Shown here piece after piece: positions 37,901-46,607 of a stretch of DNA of 64,000 bases. Below the pieces are notes generated by a model, which saw only the letters and a program-made list of their open reading frames with translations, ran no database searches and was not told where the DNA came from. The translations under genes were made by a program, and so were the position numbers. Every line of letters begins with the position of its first letter. Position 1 is the first letter of the stretch. Origin of the DNA: a bacterium (GTDB lineage: Bacteria; Planctomycetota; Planctomycetia; Isosphaerales; Isosphaeraceae); contig WGMM01000004.1 in NCBI GenBank assembly GCA_016125085.1, positions 151,074 to 215,073 of the forward strand. The letters are read 5' to 3'.

Positions 37901-40197
37901 GCCGATTGAGGCGGCACGTTCGCCGTGTCGGAGACGGCGACATGGGGACCGTCGATGATCAGCAGCCGCTGATTGGCACCCGGAGAACGTGCCCCTGGCC
38001 AGTCTCGCAGTAGAACGCCATCGGCCCCGGTCTTGTCGTCGACGATCACGTTCGAGCCGTCGCTGACGAGCACCCTGGCTGCCGGCTTCGGCTCGCCCTT
38101 GACCATGTCCTGAACGAAGACGAGAAGCTGATCGCGTGAAGCTTTCACGATGGCGTCCAGGTCGCTGCCTATCACCATCGTTGTCGCCTGCAGGGACTTG
38201 TCGTCGGTGACTTTGACCACCCAGACCCCGGGCAGATCGACGAGCGGCATGGCGTATTCATGGTCGACAGGCTTGTAGCGGGCCTGGCCGGGCACTTCGG
38301 CAGTCCATTCGGCGTCGGGCTTCACCAGGCCGATGTCGAGCGATTCCACGGCCGAAAGCCGCTGCTTCTTCCGGAAATAGCTCTCCGGATCGATGCGGTA
38401 AGCCGTGAAGACGAGCTTTTCGATGTTGCGGGTGCTCACCTTCAGGGCCGCTTTTTCGCCAGATCGGTAAACTCTCGGCGTGATCACCGTCAGGCTCTTG
38501 TTTTCCATCAGGTGGATGCGAGCGTTCGCCTGCGTTTTCCATGGGTCGTTGCGAACGCTTCGATAGGTTTCGATCGCCAGGTTCGGGTCACCGAGCCGAA
38601 TCTCGTAGGCGTTGCCGATCAGGAAGCGGGCATTGTCGGCCTCGCCGTGGTCCGGGAAGCGCGCGGTAAGGAGCTTCCACGCATCGACGGCTTCGGCATA
38701 TTTCTTTTCACGTTCGAACGACTCCCCGACTTGCCTCAAGAGACTCGGCACGACAGGCTGAAGCGGATTGGCCGCAACGAACTTGCGGAGCGACTCCCGG
38801 AAGGCTTCTTCCTTTTTGTCGCGCCGAAGGGCATTTGCGCGATCGATTTCGATGTCGATCACGGCCTGCAGGGCCGCGGCGGAATCGGCTCCGTCGGGAT
38901 ACTTCGCGGCATATTCACGAAATGCCGTCTGGGCCTCGTCGAACTTTTCCAGCTGGCGCGCGGCCGTGGCCGATTTCAGCAGCGCCTGGGGTTCGAAAGT
39001 GGCCAGATCCTTGCGGGCGATGTCGGTTTCGGCCTTGAAGGCACGGTTGCCCAGAAAGCCATTCCAATAGGCAATCGCTTCAGCGGGCCGATTTTCGAGC
39101 AAAAGGCCGGTCGCGAAGGCCGTTCGAACTGCACGGGGGTCTGCGGGATCCGTCTCGATCGCCTTGCGGGCCGCGGCGATGGCGCGGGCCGACCGGGGGC
39201 CGAAGTCGATCGCCGGCAATGGCGTGACGGCTTTACGTTCGTTGTTTTCGAGTTCCCATGCGAAGGGAACGCCATACGCCAGGGCGACGGCATAAAGGCA
39301 ATCGTCACGCAGAGATTTCGCCTCGGCATCGGCCCCGGCGTCGGCTTCGAGCGACCGGGCCAGATCGGTCCACTCGCGGCGGGCTCTTTCCGGGTCGCCA
39401 CTGCGGTAAATCGCCAGCCCCAGGAGAAACTGCGTGAATCGTTTGCGAGCCTTGCGGGTTTCCTGCTTCGCGAGGGCTTCCAGCTCGGGCACGGCTTCCG
39501 CCGGAGCGCCTTGATCGAGAGCCGCCTGGGCGATCTGGAGCGTCAGATCGTCCTTCAGTTCGCGGCTCTGGGCGACTTCACGGGCGAGCGTCAGATAGGA
39601 TCTGGCTCCGGCATAATCCGAAGCGACGAGCGATTCGGCCGGATCGGATAGCTTTCGGGCGAAGCCGCGATAGACTTCCGCCAGGGCGTCCTTGCGCGGG
39701 CCTCCGAGCAGGATTTCGGCATCGGCACGCACGATCGACTGCGCATCGGCCTGTTTACCGGCCGCGAGCGATGCCGCGGCAAGTTCGCCACGCAGCTTGG
39801 TCGTCCACGTCGACTTCGGATCCCGTTTCAGCCTTGCCTCGATCAGCGTAATCGCTTCGCCGTGTTTGCCTTCCAGCCGCAGGCTGGCGGCACGGACGAG
39901 GTCATGGAAGGCCCGTGTGTCGGCGTCTTTGGGGGCGTTCGCCGCTTCGAGCCGGGCGATCGCCGCGCGGGCTTCGGCGTATTTCCTTTCCAGCAGCAGC
40001 CCGACGATCTCGCCAGGCCATTCCGGAACGATCGGCCGAACCGAGGCCGAAGCCGAGGGTAATTCGGTCACTCGCGGCTTTTCGTCCGCGAACCAGGCGA
40101 GACCGCGGCCGGCCGTGAACATCCCTGCAAGGCTGATCGAAAGCCCGATCGACAGTGCGAGACTCGAGCGTCGCATGGTGTGCATCCGTTTTCGCAT
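31993..40197 (-). CDS. Giant alpha-2-macroglobulin-like protein with TPR-like regions
   Basis: A 2,734-residue secreted protein, much longer than the usual 1,500-1,900. Signal: SSLALSIGLSISLAGMFTAG. Residues about 60-600 are TPR-like helices. Macroglobulin (MG) domains follow (about 630-1,300), then a Met/Gly/Ala-rich segment (1,299-1,409). The A2M core then begins with ETAYWNASIVTDEAGKATVRF, followed by a helical TED-like toroid (about 1,600-1,900). The thioester CxEQ is absent: the Cys (about 1,630) is in SCIMPP with no Gln. A second helical TPR-like stretch (about 2,150-2,450) and a final MG-like pair complete the protein, repeating the N-terminal theme. Bacterial A2Ms are periplasmic peptidase traps. 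A non-covalent or structural role is inferred. Confidence 0.85.
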   Translation of the reverse strand: MRKRMHTMRRSSLALSIGLSISLAGMFTAGRGLAWFADEKPRVTELPSASASVRPIVPEWPGEIVGLLLERKYAEARAAIARLEAANAPKDADTRAFHDLVRAASLRLEGKHGEAITLIEARLKRDPKSTWTTKLRGELAAASLAAGKQADAQSIVRADAEILLGGPRKDALAEVYRGFARKLSDPAESLVASDYAGARSYLTLAREVAQSRELKDDLTLQIAQAALDQGAPAEAVPELEALAKQETRKARKRFTQFLLGLAIYRSGDPERARREWTDLARSLEADAGADAEAKSLRDDCLYAVALAYGVPFAWELENNERKAVTPLPAIDFGPRSARAIAAARKAIETDPADPRAVRTAFATGLLLENRPAEAIAYWNGFLGNRAFKAETDIARKDLATFEPQALLKSATAARQLEKFDEAQTAFREYAAKYPDGADSAAALQAVIDIEIDRANALRRDKKEEAFRESLRKFVAANPLQPVVPSLLRQVGESFEREKKYAEAVDAWKLLTARFPDHGEADNARFLIGNAYEIRLGDPNLAIETYRSVRNDPWKTQANARIHLMENKSLTVITPRVYRSGEKAALKVSTRNIEKLVFTAYRIDPESYFRKKQRLSAVESLDIGLVKPDAEWTAEVPGQARYKPVDHEYAMPLVDLPGVWVVKVTDDKSLQATTMVIGSDLDAIVKASRDQLLVFVQDMVKGEPKPAARVLVSDGSNVIVDDKTGADGVLLRDWPGARSPGANQRLLIIDGPHVAVSDTANVPPQSARGLSAKGIILTDRPAYEPGQSVKLRGIIREVTKSKYETREGAVYTLEVVDSNGRRIDSRPMTISRFGTFSAEIPLDTAAPLGEYAVRLFQPGGSTFTGRFAVETYELPKVVLEANLDKPIVERGEKLKGKVAARYSYGTPLASRAIRLELPGGRSQDLVTDATGAASFEFDTEDLDENAEYSVTAQLPEEGLAATTRFAIPGASFSARLSTTRGTYLAEETIPVNIATDDALGKPTGQSLTLTVARRSTEAGRTVENEVSRTTVKTDAATGKAVANVKVEDKRGGIHVLRLTGADTYGRPVTAEMTVEVSGLEDPNGLRLLADSTTWKLGADASANLHARHAGGLVLVCFEADRMLGYRIEKVKEGDNRLTWKVIDDHFPNLTVSVTRMRERKQDSARLDITVDRGLKLSLKPKAGQVKPGEPVEAELLATDQNDKPAVAEISMALVDKALLRLFPDERNRPNLSRTFYDQTRLGAFSTVSTNVFEYRPSTIPVPESLVEESERQLAEAANAAGREEARRSVTLNSQSSAGGMMGYQAPARVAPAAAAPMAAQAGTSMMGMGGSADASSGGLRGRMAGGRSSARENAPQTEALARKQMAGEEKDKRDQMFGKPGEANVALGAAMADMGGMGGGGLAEAAPARQRAIETAYWNASIVTDEAGKATVRFDAPNALGEYEFAAYGVTSADTLLGQTTADLDIRKPFFVELVLPGHLSEGDRIRPMARLHHVGVKGEVTVALERYLDGRSTREPKTILLEGDGVTPIVFDEFDVPATREVRFEASATAAGTTDRETVTVPAEPWGTPVLASENGSARDDATVFVELPAGRNYENLSMMVSLSPTLQRQVLEAALGAEVWPMPRDRWSCIMPPIGDTTSDRAADLLAATSALTYLRQVGGAATALDQTRLVDRIRGLVAELTTRQNPDGGWPIVAPGPIRLQAARNPQQTVSVPAISAKVVIAMAQAKIAGVADPGESLEKGAVYVASSGDMARPWKAIALALTGKIGFEELNTLHRDRQSLDSVEVAALVLAWLKIERRNLADEAMTTLIARSRTLPAQPGKPVRRYWPAGVAGQEITTAWASWALASVRPGDEALPESVAWLMSRRFGPGWIPYEAKGAAVAALSTWYGRAQGAEDRYRMTITVNDKPLETITVDGAEGAPVRVWNVPADAVRQGRNVVRFDVEGRARFGYGVQLSGFARDYGPEQKAEGKFVTIANREWQAAEPEFEGIRLPTGFSTVINAKEFRNLVTQVPVGGRARLSLTVHSVPNQIRPGAAEDPVVVEDTLPSGARLVEGSVSGDILRTEQDRGRLRFYLPPHQYGDTTITYEIFGAFEGKSRIRPARVYRLSHPELAHASNEASLTIPPAGTKSADPYESTPDELFARGQRLFEKGRIAESAGPLEALTAKYTMQDHVAREAARMLLDAHIAGKQPRKIVEDFEILKSKAPDLVIPTEKIKAVGDAYAAIGEHERALLVWRAMIDSGYLEDVQLAQTLRRTERPLEAAAYLLDLWKAYPNSAGRQSDFFGLSRWLSQLADESNTNAETRRRLLKANVTRSQLLAQSVALTQLFLTLTPDDPLADEANLAILGDLASLDADKTVVSIAQRAARLYPKSRFLDSFQFAEALARFDLGEMDEAVAIARKISETVYEEPGGVKRPSPNRNQAIYIMAQIFDARADFPKALDSYRQVSGEFPDAAVAIKALERKHLSLPEVTVVPTTAAGGPVKAKIEVSHRNVATMELKIYPVDLLRLYLSKRTLDKIDAVDLAGIRPLKESKENLGTGKDFADGKREIALDLPGEGAYLVMTRADDLFASGIVLATPIDLKVMEDAASGRVRVEAREAGSSKPLSNLQVKLSATNSPGFRDGTTDLRGVFVQDSLQGLVTVVVRQSAGRFAFYRGKTPLGGTMVEGFAPATPAQMPGLARPEAAEGGQALDRNLRGLNFQNSQRQMERLEQRFDNENRSKGVKVESVK

Positions 40198-40523
40198 AGA
40201 GGGGAACGTCGAATTCCGGCGCGGCGGTCAGCCCGCGGTAACGTTTTCATCATATCAAGACGTCCGAAAGCCAAAATCGTTCCGTACTTTTTTCGTGACG
40301 AATTCGCTCGATTCACGCAAGTCTCTTTTTCTAATTGGCTTGCGTTATTTCTGCTTTTGTCGTGTCGGCAAATCTTATGTGATCGTTCGACTTGGCTGGA
40401 ACCGATACCTTTGGTTAAATGGGCGAACCACAGTCCAATTTTGCCCAAACCAGAAATTCCGGACCCATCGGACGAACGCCCGGCACCCGGCGACAGGGGC
40501 GTTCGAGAAACGGAACGACACGC
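40198..40523. other. Divergent intergenic region between the macroglobulin gene and glgC
   Basis: Noncoding in appearance. It contains a TATGAT-like element on the minus strand at a suitable distance for the macroglobulin gene, but no good -35. AT-rich islands lie at 40280-40380. I see no operator, riboswitch or small gene that I would support. Confidence 0.35.
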
Positions 40524-41813
40524 ATGCCATCGGTCCTGAGCCTGATTCTCGGCGGCGGACGGGGAACCCGTCTTTATCCACTCACGAAGACTCGGTCCAA
40601 GCCGGCGGTGCCGATCGCGGGTAAGTACCGCCTGATCGACATTCCGATCTCGAACTGCATTCACTCCGGACTGACCCAGATTTTCGTCCTCACCCAGTTC
40701 AACTCCGTCAGCCTGCACCGGCACATCGCGAATACCTACAAGTTCGATCCTTTCTCTGGCGGCTTCGTGGAGATTCTGGCAGCGCAGCAGACGATGCAGC
40801 ACGAAGGCTGGTATCAGGGCACGGCGGACGCCGTTCGGCGGAACATCGAATACGTGTCGTCCAAAAAATACGACATGGTCCTGATCCTTTCCGGCGACCA
40901 GCTTTACCGGATGAACTTTCAGGAGATGATCCGCACGCACCTGGTTTCCAAGGCGGACGTCACCATCGCGGCGCTCCCGGTCAACGAATTTCAGGCCCGC
41001 AGCCTGGGTGTCATGCACATCGACATGGGCGGACAGGTCACCAGCTTCGAAGAGAAACCCAAATCGCCCGAAGCCCTTGCACGCATGCGTGTCGAACCGC
41101 ACTGGATCGATCAGCAGGGAATACGTTCCAATGGGCGTAACTATTTGGCCAGCATGGGGATATATCTCTTCAGCCGGCAGACTCTCGTGGACATGCTCAC
41201 CTCGGACAACGCCACCGACTTCGGCCGGGAAGTCTTCCCCGCTGCGATTTCCAAACGCAAGGTGCAGGCACACCTGTTCGACGGTTACTGGGAAGACATC
41301 GGTACCGTCGGCGCGTTCCACCAGGCGAATATCGACCTGACGAAGCCGACTCCGCCTTTCGAATTCGTGGTCGAGGGCAACCCGGTCTTCACGCGGCCGC
41401 GTTATCTTCCCTGCTCAAGACTGGAAAAAGTCGAAATTACCAATAGCCTGATTTCCGATGGCTGCGTCATCGGCAAGGGCTGCGTGATCGAGAATTCGAT
41501 CATCGGCGTGCGTGCCGTGATCGGCGAAAACGTCACGATCCGCAACAGTTACATCATGGGCTCGGACGATTACGAGACGACGGTCGAATCGAACGCCGCG
41601 ATCGCGGCCGGCACCCCCCGCAAGGGTATCGGCAGCGGCTCCGTGATCGAAAACGCCATCATCGACAAGAATCCCCGAATCGGCCGGAATGTGCGAATTA
41701 CCAACGCCGCCGGGATCGTCGAGACGAGCGTCGAGGCACCGACCCACACGATCAGCGACAAGATCGTCGTAATTCCGCGCGGGGGTGTGATCAAGGACGG
41801 CTTCGAAGTCTGA
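40524..41813 (+). CDS. glgC: Glucose-1-phosphate adenylyltransferase
   Basis: ADP-glucose pyrophosphorylase makes ADP-glucose from ATP and glucose-1-phosphate for glycogen. The nucleotidyltransferase domain starts LILGGGRGTRLYPLT (7-21) with SKPAVPIAGKYRLIDIP. The catalytic Asp is in ILSGDQLYRMN near 127, and WYQGTADAVR near 91 is typical. The C-terminal half is a left-handed beta helix of hexapeptide-type repeats (GCVIGKGCVIENSIIG). Length 429 is normal. The ATG at 40524 matches homologues. A longer frame to 40419 lacks support. No other glycogen gene is nearby. Confidence 0.96.
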   Translation: MPSVLSLILGGGRGTRLYPLTKTRSKPAVPIAGKYRLIDIPISNCIHSGLTQIFVLTQFNSVSLHRHIANTYKFDPFSGGFVEILAAQQTMQHEGWYQGTADAVRRNIEYVSSKKYDMVLILSGDQLYRMNFQEMIRTHLVSKADVTIAALPVNEFQARSLGVMHIDMGGQVTSFEEKPKSPEALARMRVEPHWIDQQGIRSNGRNYLASMGIYLFSRQTLVDMLTSDNATDFGREVFPAAISKRKVQAHLFDGYWEDIGTVGAFHQANIDLTKPTPPFEFVVEGNPVFTRPRYLPCSRLEKVEITNSLISDGCVIGKGCVIENSIIGVRAVIGENVTIRNSYIMGSDDYETTVESNAAIAAGTPRKGIGSGSVIENAIIDKNPRIGRNVRITNAAGIVETSVEAPTHTISDKIVVIPRGGVIKDGFEV

Positions 41814-41914
41814 GCCGGTTCTTGGTATGTTGATCTCACTGACGGATCGATCCGAAGGGCGCCGGACGCTTTTCCGGCCCCTCCATGGATCATCGTAACT
41901 TCAAGGATCAGCAT

Positions 41915-44752
41915 ATGATGAACCGATGCGGCTCGTTTCGGCGAATCGCCGTGGCGGCATTTCTGGCGATAAGCTTCATGGCCGTCCGGCCATCCGCGAA
42001 CGCCCAGGTACCCGACGTCGCGACGAAGGAATTCACCCTGGCCAATGGCCTCAAGGTCGTCCTGCATCAGGACAGGACCGTCCCCCGCGTCAACGTGATC
42101 GTCGCCTTTCACGTGGGCAGCAAGAACGAAAGCCCCGGCCGCACCGGCTTCGCCCACTTTTTCGAACACATGATGTTCCGCGGCACGAAGCACGTGCCCA
42201 ATTACGACAAGCCACTGCAGGAAGCCGGCGCCACTTCGAACGCGTTCACGACGGAAGATATGACCGTCTACTTCGAAACGGTGCCTTCGAACTTCCTCGA
42301 ACGGGCCCTGTATCTGGAAGCCGATCGTCTGGCCTGGCTGCCGACCGCGCTCGATCAGCAGAAGTTCGACACCGAACGCGAAGTCGTCAAGAACGAACGC
42401 CGCCAGTCCTACGAAAACGTGCCGTATGGCCTGGCTGAAGAAACGATCCTGGCCCACCTTTACCCGGCCGGCCACCCTTACCGGTGGTCCGTGATCGGTT
42501 CGATGGACGACTTGAACCGGTCGACGCTCGATGACCTGAAGGCCTTCTTCGCCGAGTTCTATCACCCGGCCAATGCGACTCTGTGCCTCACCGGTGACTT
42601 CGACCCGGCCGTCGCGGAGAAACTCATCCGGAAGTACTTTACATCGATTCCGGCAGGACCGGTGCCCAGGAAGGTCGCCGTGCCTGCAGTGCCGCCGGCC
42701 GCCGGCTCGGTTACGCTGGTCGACAAAGTCGCCCAGCCTCGCGTTTACTGGGTCTGGCACGCTGTCGATGAAGATCACCCGGATGCCGCTGCCCTGGAAC
42801 TGCTGGGCCAGATTCTCTCCGGAGGCGAAGCATCGAGGCTTTACGAAAGGCTCGTCATCAAGGACCAGTCTGCCACTTCCGTCGGCCTCGGCTTCAGCGG
42901 CTCCGAAGTGGACGGCTACGTGCAGCTTTCGGCCACCGTCGCACCGGGCCGGAAAGTGGAAGAAATCGAAAAGGCTGTCGCAGAGGAACTTGCGAAGATT
43001 CAGGCCGAAGCCCCCAGCGACCGTGAAATCGCCCGGATGAAGGCCCAGTACGAACTGGCCGCGTTCATGCCGCTGGAAGATCCGCAAAGCCTGGGCTTTA
43101 CGCTGGCCATAGGTTCGGCCCAGTATGGCGACTCCAGGAGGTTTCGTACCGAAATCGAACGAGTCGCGAAGGTTACGGCGGACCAGGTGCATGCCGCCGC
43201 GAAGAAGTATCTTTCCGAAGGCAAGCTGCGGCTTCTCGTGCGCCCTGCCGGTGAAGGAGAAGAAAAAACGCCGGCCGTGACGGGCGTGGGCCCTCTGGCC
43301 AGCGGTGCCGCTGAGTCCGCCCGCAAGTTCGTCGAACCCGCCGCCAGCGAAGTTGATTGGGCCGTCATGCCTGGGCCGGCCGATCGCCCGGCCTATGTGC
43401 CGCCCGAATACGCCGTGCGCAAATTATCGAACGGTATTGAGTTGTGGCATGTCCGCAAGGATAGCCCGCTGGTTCATCTGGAATTGTCGCTGGCGGGTGG
43501 CTCGCTTGACGACCCACTGGGTGCCGACGGCGTCGCAAGCCTGGCCGGCCGCATGCTCGACAAAGGCACCGCGACCAAAACGAACCGCGAACTGACCGAG
43601 GCGTTCGAGCTTTTGGGATCGACGCCATCCGTCGGCATCGGGGCCGATCGTTCCTCGATCGGCATCACGCTTCTGCCGCGGAATGTCGGCCCGGCTCTGG
43701 GGCTTATCTCTGAAGTGCTGCGGCAGCCGCGGATGGAACCCGAGGAATTCGAACGGCAGAAGAAACTGATGCTGGCGGCCCTCAAGCGGGGCCCGGATAA
43801 TCCAGGCTACCTGGCCGCAAGGGCTTTTGCTCATGTGCTTTATGGAAGTGACTCGCGATTCGGGCATCCGGCCGATGGCACCGTCGCTTCCCTCGAAGGC
43901 ATTACGCTTCAGCAGGTCAGCGGTTTCCTGCAACGCCTGACCGATTCTGCCCGCGCCCGCCTGTTCGTCGTGGGACCGCTTTCTGTCGACGATGCGGTCG
44001 CACTGATCGAAAAATCGCTGGGCGACTGGAAGTCCGACGATCTCAAGGAGCAGCCCGCCGGCGGCAGGCCGGCTGAAGCGGTTTCGGCCAAGCCAGGTGT
44101 CGTGTATCTGGTCGACAAGCCCGGGGCGGTTCAAAGCGTGATTCGCGTTGGCCGTCGCTGGAAGCCGCGTACCGACGCCGCCACTTACCTGCCGGGCCAG
44201 CTCGGCAATTACACGCTCGGTGGTGATTTCCTCAGCCGGCTCAATCAGAACCTTCGTGAGCGTAATGGATACAGCTACGGCGCCGGTTCCGGATTCGGCT
44301 ACGTTCCGGGCGGCGAACGCTGGGCCGTTTCGACATCCGTTCGTACTGACGCCACCGGCGCGGCCCTGCGGGAGATTTTCAACGAGCTGGACGGCCTGGC
44401 CCCCGGCGGCAAGGCCCCCCTCTCGGACGTCGACTACGAATTGGCCGTCGATGCCCTGGTCCAAAGCTTTCCTGAAGGGTTTTCCACCGCGGAAGATGTC
44501 CTGTCAGCCATGCAGAATCTGGCCGACTTCGGGCTCGACCGCACCGAGTGGACAACCTACATCGATCGAGTGACGTCCGTCGCGAAGCCGACGGTCAGCA
44601 AGGTCATGGGCGAGCTTGTCGCCCCTGGAGATCGTATCGTCGTCATCGCGGGCGACCGAAAGTCGGTCGAGCCGGCGCTGAAAAAGGCCGGGTTCGATGA
44701 GATTGTCGTCATTCCCGTTTCACAGCTGACCGACGCTGTTCCGGCGCCGTAA
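41915..44752 (+). CDS. Secreted M16 zinc peptidase (pitrilysin-like, two halves)
   Basis: A 945-residue periplasmic M16 metallopeptidase. Signal: FRRIAVAAFLAISFMAV with a cut near ANA|Q. The first half holds the inverted zinc site HFFEHMMF (His81, Glu84, His85), with the third ligand in EVVKNERR near 161. The second half (from about 500) has the same fold but no HxxEH (HLELSLAGGSLDDP there), so it is the inactive partner needed to close the chamber. LRERNGYSYGAGSGF near 790 is the usual Arg/Tyr region. AAGGA precedes the ATG at 41915. It lies 101 bases after glgC and stands as its own unit, ending at a hairpin. Confidence 0.92.
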   Translation: MMNRCGSFRRIAVAAFLAISFMAVRPSANAQVPDVATKEFTLANGLKVVLHQDRTVPRVNVIVAFHVGSKNESPGRTGFAHFFEHMMFRGTKHVPNYDKPLQEAGATSNAFTTEDMTVYFETVPSNFLERALYLEADRLAWLPTALDQQKFDTEREVVKNERRQSYENVPYGLAEETILAHLYPAGHPYRWSVIGSMDDLNRSTLDDLKAFFAEFYHPANATLCLTGDFDPAVAEKLIRKYFTSIPAGPVPRKVAVPAVPPAAGSVTLVDKVAQPRVYWVWHAVDEDHPDAAALELLGQILSGGEASRLYERLVIKDQSATSVGLGFSGSEVDGYVQLSATVAPGRKVEEIEKAVAEELAKIQAEAPSDREIARMKAQYELAAFMPLEDPQSLGFTLAIGSAQYGDSRRFRTEIERVAKVTADQVHAAAKKYLSEGKLRLLVRPAGEGEEKTPAVTGVGPLASGAAESARKFVEPAASEVDWAVMPGPADRPAYVPPEYAVRKLSNGIELWHVRKDSPLVHLELSLAGGSLDDPLGADGVASLAGRMLDKGTATKTNRELTEAFELLGSTPSVGIGADRSSIGITLLPRNVGPALGLISEVLRQPRMEPEEFERQKKLMLAALKRGPDNPGYLAARAFAHVLYGSDSRFGHPADGTVASLEGITLQQVSGFLQRLTDSARARLFVVGPLSVDDAVALIEKSLGDWKSDDLKEQPAGGRPAEAVSAKPGVVYLVDKPGAVQSVIRVGRRWKPRTDAATYLPGQLGNYTLGGDFLSRLNQNLRERNGYSYGAGSGFGYVPGGERWAVSTSVRTDATGAALREIFNELDGLAPGGKAPLSDVDYELAVDALVQSFPEGFSTAEDVLSAMQNLADFGLDRTEWTTYIDRVTSVAKPTVSKVMGELVAPGDRIVVIAGDRKSVEPALKKAGFDEIVVIPVSQLTDAVPAP

Positions 44753-44778
44753 TCGATTCGAAGCGAACCAATGAAAAA

Positions 44779-44828
44779 GCTTCCGGGTGCGATCGATCCC
44801 TGTCGTATCCGGAAGCGATTCTTATTTC
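44779..44828 (+). terminator. Putative terminator after the M16 peptidase gene
   Basis: GCTTCCGG/CCGGAAGC stem with a 22-base loop, followed by GATTCTTATTT. It lies 26 bases past the stop. The long loop lowers confidence. Confidence 0.55.
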
Positions 44829-45082
44829 CGAATAGTTGATTCGATTACAGGATTGAGCAGCGGTCAGTGCTTTCTACGGCTCATTTCGTGATGTTCGTCG
44901 CTGGATTGCCGGTTTTGATCAACTTGCGGATATCGACGGCTCGATAAACGAAATGAAACAGCGCGCCAGACTATGCGCGGAAAGTACGGCGAGTATCCCG
45001 CGGCTATGCCTGATCCGGAGATCGGGCAACCGATCGCAGGATCGATTGCCGGAAGATATCGCTCCGGAAAGGGAGCATTCAC
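44829..45082. other. Intergenic region, nothing identified
   Basis: About 250 bases before the next plus-strand gene. No strong sigma-70 or sigma-54 promoter, repeat or small gene is visible, although some promoter must lie here. GGGAG at its end is the ribosome site for the next gene. Confidence 0.35.
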
Positions 45083-46426
45083 ATGAACCGACGGGAAATG
45101 ACGCGTTGGAGTATTCTCGGTGGCATGATGCTTCGCCCGGCGCTTCATGCGTTGGGAGACGATACCCCTGCGACGTCCGGCCACTCCGTTCCGATGGAGC
45201 CATTGCCGGAATTGGCGGCTCTCGAAACGCCTGTGTCACTGAAGGACGCGATCGCCCAGGGGCGTATCCGCGCGCAGTGGTCATCGAGGACATCGCAGCA
45301 GGTTCGCTTGTCGTTCACGAACACGTCTGACAAGCCGATTGCCCTTAAGTTCGATCCCGGAACGACTTTGACCGACGGTGCCCGGCGCTGGCTCGCAGGA
45401 GGGCCGAGCCGGTTCGAAGGTTCGTTCGGCGGCCATTTCGTTTTCGATTCGCTCACCGATCGACTCCGCTGGGCCGCCATCCCCGCACTCCCCGGCCGAG
45501 AGACATCTCTCACCGTTCCCGCGGTGCTCCTTACCCCATACGACAACACCGCAAAGTCGGTTCCCGATAAGCCTCTGACTGCGGAACCCCTCGAAAGCTG
45601 GTCGAAAGACGAAGCCCTCGTTTCCGCCCTTGAAGCGCTCGCGACACTGGGTTCCTCCGTGCCCGTCGCTCAGGGCATCGCCTGGCGTGCGGTCGAGGCG
45701 AAATCGTGGAAAACCCTTTCCGATCATGAAGTTCAGGGGCGTGTGCTCAACGAATTCGAAAAGCAGGCCTCGGATCGTTTCCTGGCCGAAATCGCCAGGA
45801 TCGGAGCGGTCGCGCCGGATGCCCTGAGTCAGGCCCTTCTGGGCAACCTTCTCGAAATCGTCGTTCGAAGCACACCCGGCAAAGGCGATGCCGCCAAGCG
45901 ACTTGCGGAAAGTCTGAAAGGGCGGTCGATTTTCGGCCTGCCGATCAAGGCCGTAATCACCGACCCGAGGCAGTCTGCATCAGAACATCCGATGCGTGCC
46001 GAATTCGCTGTCATCGAATCGTCATCGCAAGATCCGGGGCGGATGGTTCTGGATGCCACATTCTCTTCCCGATCGGATGCTCCCGGCGGCTCGATTCGCT
46101 GGGCCAGAACGAAAGCGTATTTCGGGGTCGAGAGTTCCGATCCCGCCGAGTCGGCCGATCGGTTTCTCGAAGATCTGACGGCTCGGTTCGCGGCTTCGCT
46201 CGTCCGAACCGAGCGTACCGGAACCGGGTCGATGTACTCCCGGTTCCGTGTCGAAAACCACTCGCCCTGGACGATTTCGGCGGTCGCTTTCCGAACCGAC
46301 AGCGGCACCGCGAATCCGGCGATCTGGCCTGTCGACGGGCTCGGACTTTCGCCTCGCGGACGAACGATCGTGCCCGTTCCGGCGGACAGGGCTCTCCCGT
46401 TCGATCTGCGCTGGTCACCGATCTGA
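45083..46426 (+). CDS. Secreted protein of unknown function, probable Tat signal
   Basis: A 447-residue protein that I do not recognise. The N-terminus NRREMTRWSILGGMMLRP has twin arginines before a short hydrophobic stretch, the pattern of a Tat signal, and in planctomycetes such sequences are frequent. A beta-rich segment near 60-160 (VRLSFTNTSDKPIALKFDPG) looks like an Ig or CARDB-type module. The rest alternates helices and strands with no catalytic motif. GGGAG precedes the ATG. It stands alone between the M16 peptidase and the phosphatase. Confidence 0.6.
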   Translation: MNRREMTRWSILGGMMLRPALHALGDDTPATSGHSVPMEPLPELAALETPVSLKDAIAQGRIRAQWSSRTSQQVRLSFTNTSDKPIALKFDPGTTLTDGARRWLAGGPSRFEGSFGGHFVFDSLTDRLRWAAIPALPGRETSLTVPAVLLTPYDNTAKSVPDKPLTAEPLESWSKDEALVSALEALATLGSSVPVAQGIAWRAVEAKSWKTLSDHEVQGRVLNEFEKQASDRFLAEIARIGAVAPDALSQALLGNLLEIVVRSTPGKGDAAKRLAESLKGRSIFGLPIKAVITDPRQSASEHPMRAEFAVIESSSQDPGRMVLDATFSSRSDAPGGSIRWARTKAYFGVESSDPAESADRFLEDLTARFAASLVRTERTGTGSMYSRFRVENHSPWTISAVAFRTDSGTANPAIWPVDGLGLSPRGRTIVPVPADRALPFDLRWSPI

Positions 46427-46607
46427 GCCGGATTCGAGCGCAGCGACGAGTCGGAATCGAAATTTCGGGGCCGCTCCGATCGTATTCAGGATTTTGACGT
46501 TTCGCCTCCGCTTCACGGATTCTACTCCCATGATTTTGCGTTAACGGGTAAAATCCGAAGTCCGATCAGGCTTGCCAGCAGATTCGCGATCCGAGGAGCC
46601 CACCTGA

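Noticed and set aside
40320-40345. TTGGCTTGCG-like sequence before glgC as a sigma-54 site
   Set aside because: The distance between GG and the next suitable GC is 14 bases, not 10.
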